This document shows positions 40,682 through 48,018 of a stretch of 64,000 nt of DNA, piece by piece; positions within the stretch are counted from its first letter, which is position 1, and every line of letters begins with the position of its first letter. Below the pieces are notes generated by a model. It was not told the DNA's origin. It was given only the letters and a program-made list of their open reading frames with translations, and searched no databases. This DNA comes from Agrococcus jenensis (GTDB taxonomy: Bacteria > Actinomycetota > Actinomycetes > Actinomycetales > Microbacteriaceae), in assembly GCF_003752465.1 (NCBI RefSeq), contig NZ_RKHJ01000001.1:1984001-2048000 (forward strand), in the 5' to 3' direction. The position numbers and the translations under genes were made by a program.

Positions 40682-42124
40682 GTGCCCACGACGTCATCCA
40701 CCGCAGTCGACACCGCCCACCAGGCGTGGCTCGACCGCCTCGCCCTCGCAGAGTCCGCGGTGCCGATCCTCGGCCGCCTGTACCGGGAGCGCGACGTCGT
40801 CACGCACGTGCACGGCAAGAAGCTCGTCAACCAGTCGCCGGTCGACATCCTGAAGGCCCACCGGTGGGCCCGCCGCGTCGACGAGCGCGTGCTGAGCATC
40901 GACGACTCGATCCGCGTGCTGCGCATCGTCGACGAGCTCGGCCTCCGAGGCATCTCCCTCGACCTGGGGCTGATCCTCGGCGAAGCGCCGGCGGACGGCT
41001 TCGAGGCATGGGTGCGCGAGCACGTCGCCGAGCTGCCGTCGTGGTCGCAGGACGACTCGACCGACGTCGTGCTCTACGGCTTCGGCCGCATCGGTCGCCT
41101 GCTCGCCCGCATCCTCATCGGTCACGCCGGCAGCGGCCTGGGGCTGCGCCTGCGCGCGATCGTGGTGCGCCGCGGCGGCGAGGACGACCTCGAGAAGCGC
41201 GCGAGCCTGCTGCGCCGCGACTCCGTGCACGGCGCCTTCCAGGGGACGATCGAGATCGACCGCGAGGCGTCGACGATCCTCGCGAACGGCACGCTCATCC
41301 AGGTCATCTACTCCGACGACCCGACCACGGTCGACTACGCGGCGCACGGCATCGACCGCGCGATCGTCGTGGACAACACCGGCCGGTGGCGCGACGAGGC
41401 CGGGCTCGCCCAGCACCTGCAGCGCCCGGGCGTCGAGCGCGTCGTGCTGACCGCGCCCGGCAAGAGCCCGCTCAAGAACATCGTCTTCGGCGTCAACCAC
41501 GACGACATCGCGGCGACCGACACCATCGTCACCGCGGCGTCGTGCACGACGAACGCGATCACGCCGGTGCTGCAGGTCGTCCACGAGGCGTACGGCATCG
41601 AGCACGGCCACGTCGAGACGGTGCACTCGTACACGAACGACCAGAACCTCATCGACAACTTCCACAAGGGCGCGCGCCGCGGCCGCTCGGCGGCGCTCAA
41701 CATGGTGCTCACCGAGACCGGCGCGGCGAAGGCGGTCGCGAAGGCGCTGCCCGCCCTCGAGGGCAAGCTGACGGGCAACGCGATCCGCGTGCCGACGCCC
41801 GACGTGTCGATGGCGATCCTCAACCTGACGCTCGAGCGGCCCGTCGCCCGCGACCAGGTGAACGAGCTGCTGCGGCAGACGTCGCTCACCGGCGCGCTGC
41901 GGGCGCAGATCGACTTCACCGACTCCGCCGAGGTCGTCTCCACCGACTTCGTCGGCAACAACCGGGCAGGCATCGTCGACGGCCTCGCGACGATCGCGAC
42001 GGGCCGGCACCTCGTGCTCTACGTCTGGTACGACAACGAGTACGGCTACTCGTCGCAGGTCGTGCGCGTGATCGAGCACATGGCCGACCAGATGGCCAAG
42101 GCGCGGCAGCTGCTGCCCGCCTGA
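40682..42124 (+). CDS. gapB: Glyceraldehyde-3-phosphate dehydrogenase, long (GapB-like) form
   Basis: 480 residues, about 140 longer than glycolytic GAPDH. An N-terminal extension of about 127 residues precedes the Rossmann motif YGFGRIGRLLAR (Gly133 onward). Catalytic Cys288 is in AASCTTNAITP, and the Asn-Glu-Tyr/WYDNEYGYSSQVV block is near 445. Length and layout match Corynebacterium glutamicum GapB (also 480 aa), which works in the gluconeogenic direction; a similar role is inferred. The extension has no motif I recognise. GTG start with TATCGT 6 nt upstream. A strong hairpin follows. Confidence 0.88.
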   Translation: MPTTSSTAVDTAHQAWLDRLALAESAVPILGRLYRERDVVTHVHGKKLVNQSPVDILKAHRWARRVDERVLSIDDSIRVLRIVDELGLRGISLDLGLILGEAPADGFEAWVREHVAELPSWSQDDSTDVVLYGFGRIGRLLARILIGHAGSGLGLRLRAIVVRRGGEDDLEKRASLLRRDSVHGAFQGTIEIDREASTILANGTLIQVIYSDDPTTVDYAAHGIDRAIVVDNTGRWRDEAGLAQHLQRPGVERVVLTAPGKSPLKNIVFGVNHDDIAATDTIVTAASCTTNAITPVLQVVHEAYGIEHGHVETVHSYTNDQNLIDNFHKGARRGRSAALNMVLTETGAAKAVAKALPALEGKLTGNAIRVPTPDVSMAILNLTLERPVARDQVNELLRQTSLTGALRAQIDFTDSAEVVSTDFVGNNRAGIVDGLATIATGRHLVLYVWYDNEYGYSSQVVRVIEHMADQMAKARQLLPA

Positions 42125-42131
42125 CACAGAC

Positions 42132-42176
42132 TTGCCGCCGTCGGGACTCTCCTGGGTGGAGGCCCGACGGCGGCAA
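42132..42176. terminator. Strong hairpin after gapB
   Basis: Perfect 14-bp stem TTGCCGCCGTCGGG (42132-42145) with CCCGACGGCGGCAA (42163-42176), loop of 17 nt that can form a small inner stem. No U tract; a GC-rich terminator of the kind common in actinobacteria. Confidence 0.7.
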
Positions 42177-42203
42177 ACCCCCTCCTCGTCCAGGGGCGTC
42201 CGC

Positions 42204-42209
42204 TAGCCT
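42204..42209 (+). promoter_or_regulatory. Candidate -10 (TAGCCT) of the FBP-domain gene
   Basis: TAGCCT, 7 nt before the ATG at 42217; leaderless spacing. Confidence 0.5.
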
Positions 42210-42216
42210 CGACGCC

Positions 42217-42717
42217 ATGCGCGAGGTGACCGAGACCGAGCTCCGGGCGTGCTTCGTGAACGCCACGCCGCGCGAGCTCGACCAGCTGCCCATCCCCGGT
42301 CTGCACGAGACGATCTGGGCCGAGCGGGAGTACCTGGGCTGGCGAGACCCGCACTCGTCGCGGCTCGGCTACATGGTGCTCTGGCAGGGCGACCGGCTCG
42401 TCGGGCTCGTCGTGCGCGCCGCACCCGGCGGCATGCGGCCCGGCATCGCTGCGATGTGCGCCCTGTGCCACTCGACGCAGCCCGCGACGCAGGTCCGCAT
42501 GTTCAGCGCCCGGCTCGCCGGACCCGGCGGCGACACCGGGAGCTCGATCGGCACCTACATCTGCGAGGACCTGTCGTGCTCGCACATCATCCGCACCGGG
42601 CCGCCGCACCTCCTGAACCGCGACCGGATCGCGTCGCGCGCCGAGGGGCTGCACGGTCGCGTGACCGGCTTCGCCGCACGCGTCGAGCGCGCGCTGCGCG
42701 AGGCGCTGGACGGCTGA
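42217..42717 (+). CDS. FBP-domain (treble-clef zinc finger) protein
   Basis: 166 residues. Resembles the actinobacterial proteins with the C-terminal treble-clef zinc finger of fibronectin/EF-G-binding proteins: starts with an EVTETELRACFVN helix, has LGWRDPHSSRLGYMV and a zinc ligand set in MCALCHS (about 79-85) and ICEDLSCSHII (about 118-128). The domain in related proteins binds elongation factor G and modulates fusidic acid sensitivity; that function here is inferred from family only. The amidohydrolase gene follows 8 nt later, perhaps co-transcribed. Confidence 0.78.
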   Translation: MREVTETELRACFVNATPRELDQLPIPGLHETIWAEREYLGWRDPHSSRLGYMVLWQGDRLVGLVVRAAPGGMRPGIAAMCALCHSTQPATQVRMFSARLAGPGGDTGSSIGTYICEDLSCSHIIRTGPPHLLNRDRIASRAEGLHGRVTGFAARVERALREALDG

Positions 42718-42725
42718 GGCGCCGC

Positions 42726-43913
42726 ATGGCTGAGGAGGCGCGGCTCGCACGGATCGCGAACGTGCGGCCATGGGGCGGTGCCGCCGTCGACCTCGAGCTC
42801 GACGGGGACCGGATCGGCGCCATCGTGCCGCACGACCCCGCGGCGCCTCCCTCGCCGGGACGGACGCTGGAGGGTCGGGGGCTCCTCGCGCTGCCCTCGA
42901 TCGTCAACGCGCACGCCCACGTCGACAAGTCGTGGCTCGGGCTGCCGTGGCAGCCGTACGGGGGCGAGGGGGGCACCGACGGGCGCATCCGCCACGAGCG
43001 CGCGCGGCGCGCCGAGCTGGGCATCCCGAGCGTGGAGCGCACGGCGGCCGTGCTCGACGCGCACGCGCGCCACGGGACGACGATCCTGCGCACGCACGTC
43101 GACGTCGACCTCGAGCTCGGCACGCGCGGCATCGAGGTCGTGCGCGAGGCGGTCGCGGCCTACGGCGGCGCCATCGAGGCGACGATCGTCGCCTTCCCTC
43201 AGGACGGGGTGCTGCGGCGGCCAGGCGTGCTGGCGCTGCTCGACGAGGCCGCGGCGGCCGGGGCCGAGCACGTCGGCGGGCTCGACCCGGCATCGATCGA
43301 TCGCGACCCGGTCGGCCAGCTCGACGGCATCTTCGCCATCGCCGAGCGCCACGGCGTCGGCATCGACATCCACCTGCACGACGCCGCCGAGCTCGGCGCC
43401 TTCCAGCTCGAGCTCATCGTCGAGCGCACGCAGGCGCTCGGGCTCGAGGGGCGCGTCAACATCGCCCACGGCTTCGCCATCGCCCAGCTGCCCGACGCGC
43501 GCCGGCGGGACCTGCTGCAGGCGATGGGCGAGCTCGGCATCACCTTCACCACCGTCGCGCCGCTGCGGCTCCCGCAGCTGCCGCTCCACGAGCTCGACGC
43601 GGCCGGCGTGGGGTTCGCGTTCGGGACCGACGGCATCCGCGACCTGTGGAGCCCCTACGGCACCGGCGACACGCTGGGGATCGCGTGGCAGTACGCGCGC
43701 GCGTCGTCGCTCGTGCGCGACGAGGACCTGCACCGCGTGGTCGAGATCGCCACGCGGGGCGCCGGGCGGTTCGCGGGCCGCGAGCAGCACGACCTCGTCG
43801 TCGGCGCTCGAGCGGATGTCGTGCTCGTCGAGGCGGAGCATGCGATGGATGCGCTCGTGCGCGTGCCGCCGCGGCTCGCCGTGGTCGGAGGCGGGCGGCT
43901 GCTCCATGGCTGA
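42726..43913 (+). CDS. Amidohydrolase, cytosine deaminase-like
   Basis: 395-residue metal-dependent hydrolase of the amidohydrolase superfamily. NAHAHVDKSW gives His63 and His65 as metal ligands. Further ligands are likely in LRTHVDVD, IHLHDAAELGAF and the C-terminal FGTDGIRDLWSPYG with its Asp. The order and the HVDKS motif resemble cytosine deaminase (CodA)/N-isopropylammelide hydrolases. The natural substrate is probably a nucleobase or related amide, uncertain. The gene overlaps the thiolase start by 8 nt, so the two are translationally coupled although functionally unrelated at first sight. Confidence 0.83.
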   Translation: MAEEARLARIANVRPWGGAAVDLELDGDRIGAIVPHDPAAPPSPGRTLEGRGLLALPSIVNAHAHVDKSWLGLPWQPYGGEGGTDGRIRHERARRAELGIPSVERTAAVLDAHARHGTTILRTHVDVDLELGTRGIEVVREAVAAYGGAIEATIVAFPQDGVLRRPGVLALLDEAAAAGAEHVGGLDPASIDRDPVGQLDGIFAIAERHGVGIDIHLHDAAELGAFQLELIVERTQALGLEGRVNIAHGFAIAQLPDARRRDLLQAMGELGITFTTVAPLRLPQLPLHELDAAGVGFAFGTDGIRDLWSPYGTGDTLGIAWQYARASSLVRDEDLHRVVEIATRGAGRFAGREQHDLVVGARADVVLVEAEHAMDALVRVPPRLAVVGGGRLLHG

Positions 43914-45102
43914 CGCCTTCATCCTCGACACCCTGCGCACGCCGCGCGGCCGGCGCCGCGGCGCGCTCGCCGAGGTGCACCCCGTCCGGCTCGCGGGTGG
44001 GCTGCTCGCCTCGCTCGAGGCGCGCGGCGTCCCCGGCGACCGGATCGACGACGTCGTGCTCGGGACGGTCTCGGCCGTGGGGGAGCAGGGTGGCGTGCTC
44101 GCGCGCGCGGCCGTCCACGCGGCCGGACTGCCGGACGCGGTGCCGGGGATGCAGGTGAACCGCTACTGCGCATCCGGCCTCGAGGCCGTCACGGCTGCGG
44201 CCGCGCGCATCGCGGCCGGCTTCGACGACCTGATCGTCGCTGGTGGCGTCGAGGCGATGACGCGCGTGCCGCTCGGCAGCGATGGCGGCCCCTATGCGAC
44301 CGATGCGAGCGCGCTCGAGCCGTGGAGCCTCATCCCGCAGGGCGTGAGTGCCGACGCGATCGCCGCGCTCGACGGCTTCAGCCGCGACGACGTCGACCGC
44401 TTCGCGCTGCAGTCGCAGCAGCGCGCGGCGGCGGCCTGGGACGCGCAGCGCTTCGCGCGGTCGATCGTGCCGGTCGTCGACGGCGACGGCGGCGTGCTGC
44501 TCGACCGCGACGAGCATCCGCGCGCCGGCACGAGCCTCGAGGGGCTCGCCGGCCTGGCGCCCGCGTTCGCAGCCTTCGGCGAGGGCGGCTTCGATGAGGT
44601 CGTGCGGCAGCGGCACCCGGAGCTCTCCCGCATCGACCACGTGCACACCGCGGGCAACTCGTCGGGCATCGTCGACGGCGCCGGGCTCGTGGTGATCGCG
44701 AGCGAGGCCGCGGCCGCATCGCTCGGTCTCGCGCCGCGTGCTCGGATCGTGGCCGCGACCTCGATCGGCTCGGACCCGACGCTCATGCTCACCGGGCCCG
44801 TCGCCGCCACCGAGCGCGTGCTCGCCCGGGCAGGGCTCGGCATCGACGACATCGACCTCTTCGAGGTCAACGAGGCCTTCGCATCCGTCGTGCTGCACTG
44901 GATGCGCGAGACGGGCGTCGACGCCGACCGGACGAACGTGAACGGCGGCGCGATCGCGATGGGGCATCCGCTCGGCGCGACCGGCGCGATGCTGCTCGGC
45001 ACCGCGCTCGACGAGCTCGAGCGGCGCGGTGGCCGGCGCGCGCTCGTGACGCTGTGCGTGGGCGGCGGCATGGCCTCGGCGATGGTGATCGAGCGGGTCT
45101 GA
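43906..45102 (+). CDS. Acetyl-CoA C-acyltransferase (thiolase)
   Basis: 398-residue thiolase. Nucleophile Cys in NRYCASGLEAVTAAAARIA (about residue 87), histidine in NGGAIAMGHPLGATGAM (about 352), second Cys in VTLCVGGGMASA (about 385). The GxGxG-type C-terminal motif is present. It may act in beta-oxidation or make acetoacetyl-CoA; no 3-hydroxyacyl-CoA dehydrogenase or enoyl-CoA hydratase is adjacent, so the pathway is open. Starts inside the amidohydrolase end. Confidence 0.92.
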   Translation: MADAFILDTLRTPRGRRRGALAEVHPVRLAGGLLASLEARGVPGDRIDDVVLGTVSAVGEQGGVLARAAVHAAGLPDAVPGMQVNRYCASGLEAVTAAAARIAAGFDDLIVAGGVEAMTRVPLGSDGGPYATDASALEPWSLIPQGVSADAIAALDGFSRDDVDRFALQSQQRAAAAWDAQRFARSIVPVVDGDGGVLLDRDEHPRAGTSLEGLAGLAPAFAAFGEGGFDEVVRQRHPELSRIDHVHTAGNSSGIVDGAGLVVIASEAAAASLGLAPRARIVAATSIGSDPTLMLTGPVAATERVLARAGLGIDDIDLFEVNEAFASVVLHWMRETGVDADRTNVNGGAIAMGHPLGATGAMLLGTALDELERRGGRRALVTLCVGGGMASAMVIERV

Positions 45103-45113
45103 CCGCGCCTCGG

Positions 45114-45119
45114 TAGTGT
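45114..45119 (+). promoter_or_regulatory. Candidate -10 (TAGTGT) of the S10 peptidase gene
   Basis: TAGTGT, 7 nt before the GTG at 45127; leaderless spacing. Confidence 0.5.
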
Positions 45120-45126
45120 CGGTCGG

Positions 45127-46629
45127 GTGACCGACAGCTCCGATGCCAAGCCCACCGATGACGCGACGAAGACGCCGGAGGTGCACGCGGTCGACGAGCT
45201 CGTCATCACGAAGCACACCCTGACGACCGCCGAGGGCGAGCTCGCCTACACGGCGCGCGCCGGCCGGGTGGTGCTGTGGCAGGAGAAGGTCGAGGACGAC
45301 GTCTTCCGCGGCCGGAAGCCGCGGGCCCAGGTGGCGATCACCGCCTACACGGCCGACGACGCGGATCCCACGACGCGGCCCGTCACGTTCGCCTTCAACG
45401 GCGGGCCCGGATCCGCGAGCGTCTGGCTGCACATGGGCCTGCTCGGTCCGAAGCGCGTGGTGATGGGCGACGCGGGCTCGCTCGCCGCCCCGCCCTACGG
45501 CCTCGTCGACAACCCCGAGTCGCTGCTCGCGGTCTCGGACCTCGTCTTCATCGACCCGGTCTCGACCGGGCGGTCGCGGCCCGTGGAGGGGCAGAAGGCG
45601 AAGGAGTTCCACGGCTTCACCGCCGACATCGAGTCAGTGGCCGAGATCATCCGCCAGTGGGTGACCGCCGAGGGCCGCTGGATGAGCCCGAAGTTCCTAG
45701 CGGGGGAGTCGTACGGCACGACCCGTGCCGCGGGGCTCGCGCAGCTGCTGCAGGAGCAGCTCGGCATGTACCTCAACGGGCTGCTGCTCATCTCGAGCGT
45801 GCTCGACTTCTCGACCGCGAACTTCGAGCGCGGCGGTGACCGGGCGCACGCGATGTACCTGCCGTTCTACGCGGCGACCGCCTGGCGACACGGCTTCCAC
45901 GAGGGGCGGTCGCTCGAGGAGGTCGTCGAGGAGGCGCGCGAGTACGCCGCGCGGGACTACCCGTGGGTGCTGACGCGCGGTGCGCGCCTGGGCTCCGACG
46001 AGCGGGCCGCGGCGGTCGCGATCCTCGCGCGGCTCACCGGGCTCGCCGAGTCGTACATCGATCGCGCCGATCTGCGGATCGAGCACTGGCGCTACTTCGG
46101 GGAGCTGCTGCGCGACCGCGGGCTCACCGTCGGCCGGCTCGACTCGCGGTTCACGGGGCCGGCGGCGAGCGGCATCGCCGAGCACATGGACGCAGACCCG
46201 TCGATGGACGCGATCCTCGGCCCGTACGCGGCGGCGTTCCAGCACTACCTCCACCACGACCTCGGGGTGCGCGACACGGGGCCGTTCCACGTGTTCGGCC
46301 TCAACGTGAACGAGCAGTGGAGCTACAAGGAGTTCGAGAACGCGCCGGTCTATGTGATCGACCGGCTCTCCCGCGCGATGCGGCAGAACCCGCACCTCGC
46401 CGTGCACTTCGCCTACGGCTGGTTCGACGGTGCGACGCCATTCTCGGCGGCCGAGGACTCGGTCGCGCACCTGCAGATCCCCGAGGCCCTGCGCGACAAC
46501 CTCGAGCACCGCTACTACGAGGCCGGACACATGATGTACGTCCACGAGCCGTCGCGCGTCGCGCAGTCGGCGGACCTCGCGGACTTCGTGCGCCGGCGCT
46601 CGGGGCTCGCCGCATCGCTGCCCCAATAG
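45127..46629 (+). CDS. Serine carboxypeptidase (peptidase family S10)
   Basis: 500 residues of the alpha/beta-hydrolase S10 family. NGGPGSASVWLHMGLLGP (about 95-112) forms the oxyanion region. Nucleophile Ser195 is in AGESYGTTRA. The Asp is in AYGWFDGATPF (about 431-441) and the His in YEAGHMMYVHEPS (about 463-475), completing the triad. No signal peptide is visible; the N-terminus is acidic and lysine-rich, so the enzyme may be cytoplasmic, as in other actinobacterial S10 homologues. Substrate unknown, probably C-terminal residues of peptides. Stands alone before the tRNA-Pro gene. Confidence 0.9.
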   Translation: MTDSSDAKPTDDATKTPEVHAVDELVITKHTLTTAEGELAYTARAGRVVLWQEKVEDDVFRGRKPRAQVAITAYTADDADPTTRPVTFAFNGGPGSASVWLHMGLLGPKRVVMGDAGSLAAPPYGLVDNPESLLAVSDLVFIDPVSTGRSRPVEGQKAKEFHGFTADIESVAEIIRQWVTAEGRWMSPKFLAGESYGTTRAAGLAQLLQEQLGMYLNGLLLISSVLDFSTANFERGGDRAHAMYLPFYAATAWRHGFHEGRSLEEVVEEAREYAARDYPWVLTRGARLGSDERAAAVAILARLTGLAESYIDRADLRIEHWRYFGELLRDRGLTVGRLDSRFTGPAASGIAEHMDADPSMDAILGPYAAAFQHYLHHDLGVRDTGPFHVFGLNVNEQWSYKEFENAPVYVIDRLSRAMRQNPHLAVHFAYGWFDGATPFSAAEDSVAHLQIPEALRDNLEHRYYEAGHMMYVHEPSRVAQSADLADFVRRRSGLAASLPQ

Positions 46630-46726
46630 AAAACCGCACGCACGCGTGAGCATCGAAGTCGAGCGAACAAGCCCAAGGGAACGAATCGACCGCGTCCGTC
46701 GTACCTCCGCGTCGCTTCGGATGCGC

Positions 46727-46732
46727 TAGTCT
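46727..46732 (+). promoter_or_regulatory. Candidate -10 (TAGTCT) of tRNA-Pro
   Basis: TAGTCT, about 38 nt before the mature 5' end of the tRNA. The rest of the 46630-46770 gap shows nothing I can name. Confidence 0.4.
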
Positions 46733-46770
46733 GTTGCAGTTGCCTTCGGGCAGATCGATCGCAAGATCGA

Positions 46771-46847
46771 CGGGCTGTGGCGCAGCTTGGTAGCGCACCT
46801 GACTGGGGGTCAGGGGGTCGCAGGTTCAAATCCTGTCAGCCCGACCA
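46771..46847 (+). tRNA. tRNA-Pro (anticodon GGG)
   Basis: 77 nt including encoded CCA. Acceptor stem CGGGCTG (46771-46777) pairs with CAGCCCG (46837-46843). The anticodon arm CCTGA-CTGGGGG-TCAGG reads GGG. T arm has GGTTCAAATCC. The tRNA is intact, with no intron. Confidence 0.95.
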
Positions 46848-46970
46848 CATCGCATGAACCGCGTGAGGCTCTTCCTTCGGGAGGGGCCTCATCGTCGTAT
46901 GGACGTATCCGCGTTGTGTCCGGTCGACGGGTTGCGCCCCGATGTGGGTGGTCGGCGCGAAGGTGTCTGC

Positions 46971-47936
46971 ATGGCCCGGATACCCGGCTACTCCGACGAG
47001 GAGCTCGCGGTCGCCATCGCCGCTGCATCCTCGTGGCGGGGAGTGCTGCGACAGCTCGGCCTCGCTGGGACATCGGGCAACGCCATCCGGGCGTTGCGCA
47101 GCCGGGCCGACCGGGTTGGCGCCGACTACGAGCATTTCCGAGGTCAGCGTCGATGGAGCGACGCGCAGATCACCGAAGCAGTCAGGGTCGCTCGCAAGTG
47201 GAGCGATGTTGTCGAGCGACTCGATTTGCAGAGCGACGCGGCTCTCGCCACCGTCATCGGTCACGCAGCGCGCATTGGCTTGGACGTCGCGCGCCTCGAC
47301 GTCCGCAGCCCGGCGCTGCCCAGACATGCACCGACGCCTCAGCTTCGTCATCTTGCTCGCGCGGGGGCGCTGCTGGCCGCATCCTGGTACTCGCTCTGCG
47401 GCTGGGACGTGTCGTGGCCGCTCGAACCGAGTCGCTACGACCTGCTCGTCAACGATGGTGCGACTGTCCGTCGGGTCCAGGTCAAGACCACCACCGTGCG
47501 GGTGGCGGACTCTTGGAAGGTCTACCTCTCTACCGCGGGTCGTGAGCGCAAGACCTACAGCGCGCACGAGATCGATGAGTTCTTCGTGATCGACGGCGAC
47601 CTCAACTGCTATCTCATCCCGCTCGCCTCGGTGGGAGGACTGCAGGCGATCCACCTCCGGGCCTACGAGAGCTTCCGTCTACCCAGTGCCTGGAGAATCC
47701 TTGGTCCCGCAGGCGCAGAGGCGGCGGCACCGCGTACGCTGTGGCCGTCATCGACGGAAGGGGTCCACGTGTCCCAGGACGAGCACGCCGCTCAGCACCA
47801 CGTTCCGAGCCCCGGCGAGCCGAGCATCCCGGAGCTCGAGGCCGATCAGACCGAGGCGCCGCGTCCGGAGGAGGAGATCGCCGACGCTCTGCGGGCGGAG
47901 CCGGATGCCCGGCGGGGCGACTCGACCCACGAGTAG
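46971..47936 (+). CDS. PD-(D/E)XK endonuclease-like protein, related to group I intron-associated enzymes, with C-terminal extension
   Basis: 321 residues. Two N-terminal helix-turn-helix-like repeats (YSDEELAVAIAAASSWRGVL at 7-26 and RWSDAQITEAVRVARKWSDV at 61-80) precede a PD-(D/E)XK fold domain. In that domain the catalytic Asp157 lies in SRYDLLV and Gln170-Lys172 in RVQVKTT, followed by EIDEFFVIDGDLNCYLIPL and GGLQAIHLR. The domain resembles the family of I-Ssp6803I, a homing endonuclease from a tRNA intron. The ATG at 46971 follows AAGG at 46960-46963. The last about 55 residues are unlike the domain and may be a separate ORF. Codon usage is less GC-biased than in neighbours. Confidence 0.72.
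   Translation: MARIPGYSDEELAVAIAAASSWRGVLRQLGLAGTSGNAIRALRSRADRVGADYEHFRGQRRWSDAQITEAVRVARKWSDVVERLDLQSDAALATVIGHAARIGLDVARLDVRSPALPRHAPTPQLRHLARAGALLAASWYSLCGWDVSWPLEPSRYDLLVNDGATVRRVQVKTTTVRVADSWKVYLSTAGRERKTYSAHEIDEFFVIDGDLNCYLIPLASVGGLQAIHLRAYESFRLPSAWRILGPAGAEAAAPRTLWPSSTEGVHVSQDEHAAQHHVPSPGEPSIPELEADQTEAPRPEEEIADALRAEPDARRGDSTHE
47735..47740 (+). promoter_or_regulatory. Candidate -10 (TACGCT) inside the endonuclease-like gene
   Basis: TACGCT about 28 nt before the internal GTG at 47769 and followed by the ribosome binding site GGAAGGGG at 47756-47763. Confidence 0.4.
47769..47936 (+). CDS. Possible small acidic protein nested in frame at the end of the endonuclease-like gene
   Basis: 55 residues from an internal GTG (MSQDEHAAQHHVPSPGEPSI to DARRGDSTHE). 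GGAAGGGG lies 5 nt before the GTG, a better ribosome binding site than that of the long gene, with TACGCT upstream. The peptide is acidic, proline-rich and apparently disordered. It could be the older resident gene onto which the endonuclease was fused, or just the tail of the long protein. No homologue recognised. Confidence 0.45.
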   Translation: MSQDEHAAQHHVPSPGEPSIPELEADQTEAPRPEEEIADALRAEPDARRGDSTHE

Positions 47937-47955
47937 CACCCGCGCTCTTCGAGAC

Positions 47956-47995
47956 GGTCGAGGGGCCGCAGGCGTCAGGTCCTGCGGGCACGACC
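47956..47995. terminator. Bidirectional terminator candidate between convergent genes
   Basis: CCGCAGG (47966-47972) with CCTGCGG (47981-47987), 8-nt loop, and an outer GGTCG/CGACC pair (47956-47960, 47991-47995). Lies between the endonuclease-like gene and the minus-strand FAD protein. Confidence 0.5.
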
Positions 47996-48018
47996 GTGAT
48001 GCCGAGGATGCGCCTGCC

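Noticed and set aside
46854..46970. Longer start for the endonuclease-like gene, from ATG 46854
   Set aside because: It begins 7 nt after the tRNA, has no ribosome binding site, and the added 39 residues do not resemble the HTH repeat; ATG 46971 has AAGG at good spacing.
46771..47936. Integrated genomic island with tRNA attachment site
   Set aside because: No integrase gene and no repeat of the tRNA 3' end was seen downstream; only the endonuclease-like gene is present.
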